Below, piece after piece: positions 62,801 to 64,000 of a DNA stretch of 64,000 bases. The notes beneath the pieces are model-generated. The model saw nothing but the letters and a program-made list of their open reading frames with translations. It was not told the origin of the DNA and did not search any database. Positions within the stretch are counted from its first letter, which is position 1, and every line of letters starts with the position of its first letter. The position numbers and the translations under genes are program-made. Source of the stretch: Campylobacter concisus (lineage in GTDB: Bacteria > Campylobacterota > Campylobacteria > Campylobacterales > Campylobacteraceae); NCBI RefSeq assembly GCF_003049085.1, contig NZ_PIQX01000002.1:236889-300888 (forward strand). The letters run 5' to 3'.

Positions 62801-63529
62801 ACTTGGGGCGGTCGTTTAGATAGCGTGCAGCTATTCGAGAATTCGCTCGCTTTGGCTACCGATATACCGCTTTTTTATCATTTCGATTTATTGCCGAACG
62901 TAGATTTAGACGAAAGTATCGACGAAGATTATAGCGGGGATAGAAAAGTTTTAAGCAAGACGGGCTATTACGAGAGCGATAAAATAATAAATTTAACGGG
63001 CGCTAAGCTTTGCGATATTTCTTCCGCATTCGACGCGATAGGGCTTAGTTTAAACTCTAACTTCGATTTGCTGGATAACGTAGATTCGTCCCAAAATATC
63101 GACGGGCTAAACGTCGGGTCGTTCGACGTCGCGGTAGAAATTTCTTCAAGCGTAGACGGGGTAAGCTTTAACGAGTTTAGGGACTTTAAAGACGGGCGGT
63201 ACGTAGGCAAGGCTTTTAAATTTAGATTAAAGCTAACTACGCGTGACGAGCTAGTAACGCCGCTTATAAGAAGCTGGAGCGTAATAGTAGATATGCCCGA
63301 CGTTATAGAGAGCGGCTCGGCGTTTAGCGACGATAGCGGCGATATTTTAATCAGTTATAAAAATAATTTTAGCGTCTCCCCTAAAGCGCAGATAACGATA
63401 ATAAACGCGTTAGTCGACGACGATGCCGTTTTAACAAACCAAAGCAAGGAGGGATTTATGATAAAAATCTTAGATAAAAAAGGAACGGCCGTGAGGCGAG
63501 AATTTAATTACATAGCGAAAGGATATTGA
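59804..63529 (+). CDS. Tail tip host-specificity protein, I/J-like fusion
   Basis: The 1241-aa protein begins with an I-like part: a ubiquitin-like start, the stretch PKGGGGGGKK, and two hydrophobic segments (ILGIVASIAIAIAAPYAAAH, GLGTYALAAGIAVAGNLLLS). The J-like tail-tip body follows (GWNKPTNQAMQAQVVPKVFG), with fibronectin-like repeats towards the C-terminus (YPPEPVENLKAVELRDVWAL). It decides which surface receptor the phage binds. Overlaps its neighbours by 14 and 1 bases. Confidence 0.85.
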   Translation: MTENKIITYNNVLNPLDRTILASGEYKNIDEILKELKYDNEIYDLVISKNSVIQSGFFELENGDVVNIAIVPKGGGGGGKKILGIVASIAIAIAAPYAAAHMLGTVIGGTGAMAAGLGTYALAAGIAVAGNLLLSAIMPKPSMPGFDRMDFKNSNTYGWNKPTNQAMQAQVVPKVFGTHKITPPLIASHIISDGDKQYFNGLYALNDGEIKDIREIKINDEPIENFKGVTYEIRNGFNNQNIISNFNDTSYDKNIGKKLNPDLSYSLAQTDGNFVTSLSVTLVFPRGLYYANDKGGLDGYSVNVRVEYSADGKNWTPITGQTISAAQTSTFRRVFRVGNLPPNKYNIRAKFETAPNTGSRYASDCYLEYVTETVSDDFIYPKTALLAIRALATDQLNGGAPRISAVVTANSDNPSHICRKILEDSGVESLRIMPSFNEWANFCEEKSLKCNIVFDSELSVRKALDTVSLLGRASVLQAGSKFDVIIEKAGLIPAQSFLFGMGNILSDTFKQNFLPLVDRANFIEITYYDKNKDYEPSVVSVGQIAADNSRVSNKSSVTLVGCTDEAQARAYGRFTLNCNRYLTETIEFEADKDSLVCRYGDIIKVSHDTPQYGFSGRLLEDSGADFVILDRDLDTVGGVKYAIQIKNDVNEIKEFEILEILAPNKLRLNLNGSVFRKYDNYAFGEINKASKLYRILKIATSGEFTRHITAIEYNEDIYDDRENISVTDYSSLDVRNLRISEYLKYDTAKNIKTMLALAWSGNSLFYFVTYKSASEERTIKVFNSAFEFEAKEGETYEITVKDGAGNSAGKIYKVLGKLYPPEPVENLKAVELRDVWALSWDYLPPLDFKEFEIYEDNALVGKTALNRFDMPKTKLNSKLSVIAVDTSGIRSDAANLDLNVTPLADVEGFNSIYEDNKNLAFWRDTGENYEIRKGLKFETTYSVYSGTAPRAFLSSIGTYLIKAFYINAYGLRVESKNAAVLIIDETLAPQNVIERIDAPTWGGRLDSVQLFENSLALATDIPLFYHFDLLPNVDLDESIDEDYSGDRKVLSKTGYYESDKIINLTGAKLCDISSAFDAIGLSLNSNFDLLDNVDSSQNIDGLNVGSFDVAVEISSSVDGVSFNEFRDFKDGRYVGKAFKFRLKLTTRDELVTPLIRSWSVIVDMPDVIESGSAFSDDSGDILISYKNNFSVSPKAQITIINALVDDDAVLTNQSKEGFMIKILDKKGTAVRREFNYIAKGY

Positions 63530-64000
63530 TGCAAACGAGCAAATACGAAATAGGCGCAAATTTGCAAGGGCTAGAGTTTAGGAGGCAGGCTAACGAAATT
63601 TTAGCCGCGTTAGCTAGCAGCAACGCCGGGAATTTAGAACCGGCGGCGGCTCAAGCCGGTACGGTATGGTTAGATACGTCCAACAACAAAAAACATCTCT
63701 TAAAAATACGCAATAAGGCTAATAGCGCGTGGGGAATTCTTTGCTCGATAGACGCGCAAAGCGGAGTGGTAGACAAGATAGACGCATACACTAAACGCGA
63801 AAGCGATGATAAATTCGCTCTAAAAACCGAGCTACAAAAAGCTATACCAGTCGGAAGCTATCTTTTATATAGCTCAAACTCAAATACGCCAGAGGGCTTT
63901 CTCCGTTGTGACGGATCAGCGCTTGATAAAAACACATACGCCGCACTCTTTGCGGTGATCGGCTACACATACGGACGAAGTGGCGATAAATTCTTGCTGC
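63529..64000 (+). CDS. Tail fibre/collar protein, N-terminal part (runs off the window)
   Basis: From ATG 63529 (sharing its A with the preceding TGA) the frame is open to the end of the window, giving 157 residues. A short N-terminal part is followed by a phage tail-collar domain (AIPVGSYLLYSSNSNTPEGF, LRCDGSALDKNTYAALFAVI, GYTYGRSGDKFLL). It is probably a side or tip fibre that helps host binding. Confidence 0.82.
   Translation, partial: MQTSKYEIGANLQGLEFRRQANEILAALASSNAGNLEPAAAQAGTVWLDTSNNKKHLLKIRNKANSAWGILCSIDAQSGVVDKIDAYTKRESDDKFALKTELQKAIPVGSYLLYSSNSNTPEGFLRCDGSALDKNTYAALFAVIGYTYGRSGDKFLL

Overview
The window looks like a chromosomal segment of an epsilonproteobacterium of the genus Campylobacter. 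A C. concisus-like species is my best guess, from gene content and order only; no database was consulted. Genes are AT-rich with short spacers. The first 24.7 kb holds Campylobacter housekeeping and iron-uptake clusters; from about 24.8 kb to the window end runs a siphovirus-type prophage inserted at a tRNA-Ser(GCU) gene. The prophage's far end and its lysis genes lie beyond base 64000.

Chromosomal part. 1-846: end of formate dehydrogenase (FdhA C-terminus and the FdhB iron-sulfur subunit). 1114-9206: a probably Fur-controlled iron-uptake cluster (FTR1-like permease, P19 periplasmic protein, DUF2318 membrane protein, two FtsX-type permeases, an ABC ATPase, a TlpA-like thioredoxin lipoprotein and a further lipoprotein). 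9352-16812, minus strand: TPR protein, serS, CopD-like protein, trpS, aroK and der, with a 0.5 kb stretch of imperfect inverted-repeat units between trpS and aroK. 16965-24677, plus strand: DMT transporter, an unrecognised protein, kdsA, an SMR transporter pair whose second gene is broken, a restriction-modification-like pair (methyltransferase with two frameshifts, DUF262-HNH nuclease intact), then ribH, nusB, pyrF and a Cdd1-like protein. The SMR and RM genes interrupt what is otherwise a compact kdsA-ribH-nusB-pyrF cluster.

Prophage. An integrase gene carrying one nonsense codon follows the tRNA. A long leftward early region (35990 down to 26239) encodes RecE/RecT-type recombination, SSB, a RelA/SpoT-domain alarmone synthetase, two related HTH regulators, BRO and other regulatory proteins, several very small peptides and an excisionase-like protein. 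Next comes a cargo region (36352-40376): a Panacea (DUF4065) toxin-antitoxin-like cluster, and a convergent operon of an OLD-like ATPase, a D12-class adenine methyltransferase and a truncated secreted nuclease. A LexA/cI-type repressor follows (40485-41156). Rightward genes start at 41266: regulators, an O-like replication protein with an iteron origin inside its gene, a methyltransferase, a VRR-NUC nuclease, terminase, portal, a MuF-type head protein fused to an ADP-ribosyltransferase domain, scaffold, major capsid (frameshifted), connectors, tail tube, tail chaperones joined by a probable -1 programmed frameshift, tape measure, tail-tip proteins L, K and I/J, and the start of a tail-collar fibre.

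Regulatory architecture. Three operators (ATWAC-N5-GTTAT) exactly 22 bp apart lie at 36240-36298. Three more with the same half-sites, in the same 22-bp register with one gap, lie upstream of 41266. One repressor could therefore control leftward, cargo and rightward transcription. Inside the early region, two related HTH genes each precede a strong sigma70-like promoter overlaid by three operator-like repeats exactly 32 bp apart. These arrays, the ATPase/methyltransferase operon, the Panacea cluster, the alarmone synthetase and the head-protein/ART fusion are the most interesting parts of the window. Nonsense or frameshift lesions in integrase, capsid and one early regulator suggest a degenerating prophage, or local sequence errors.
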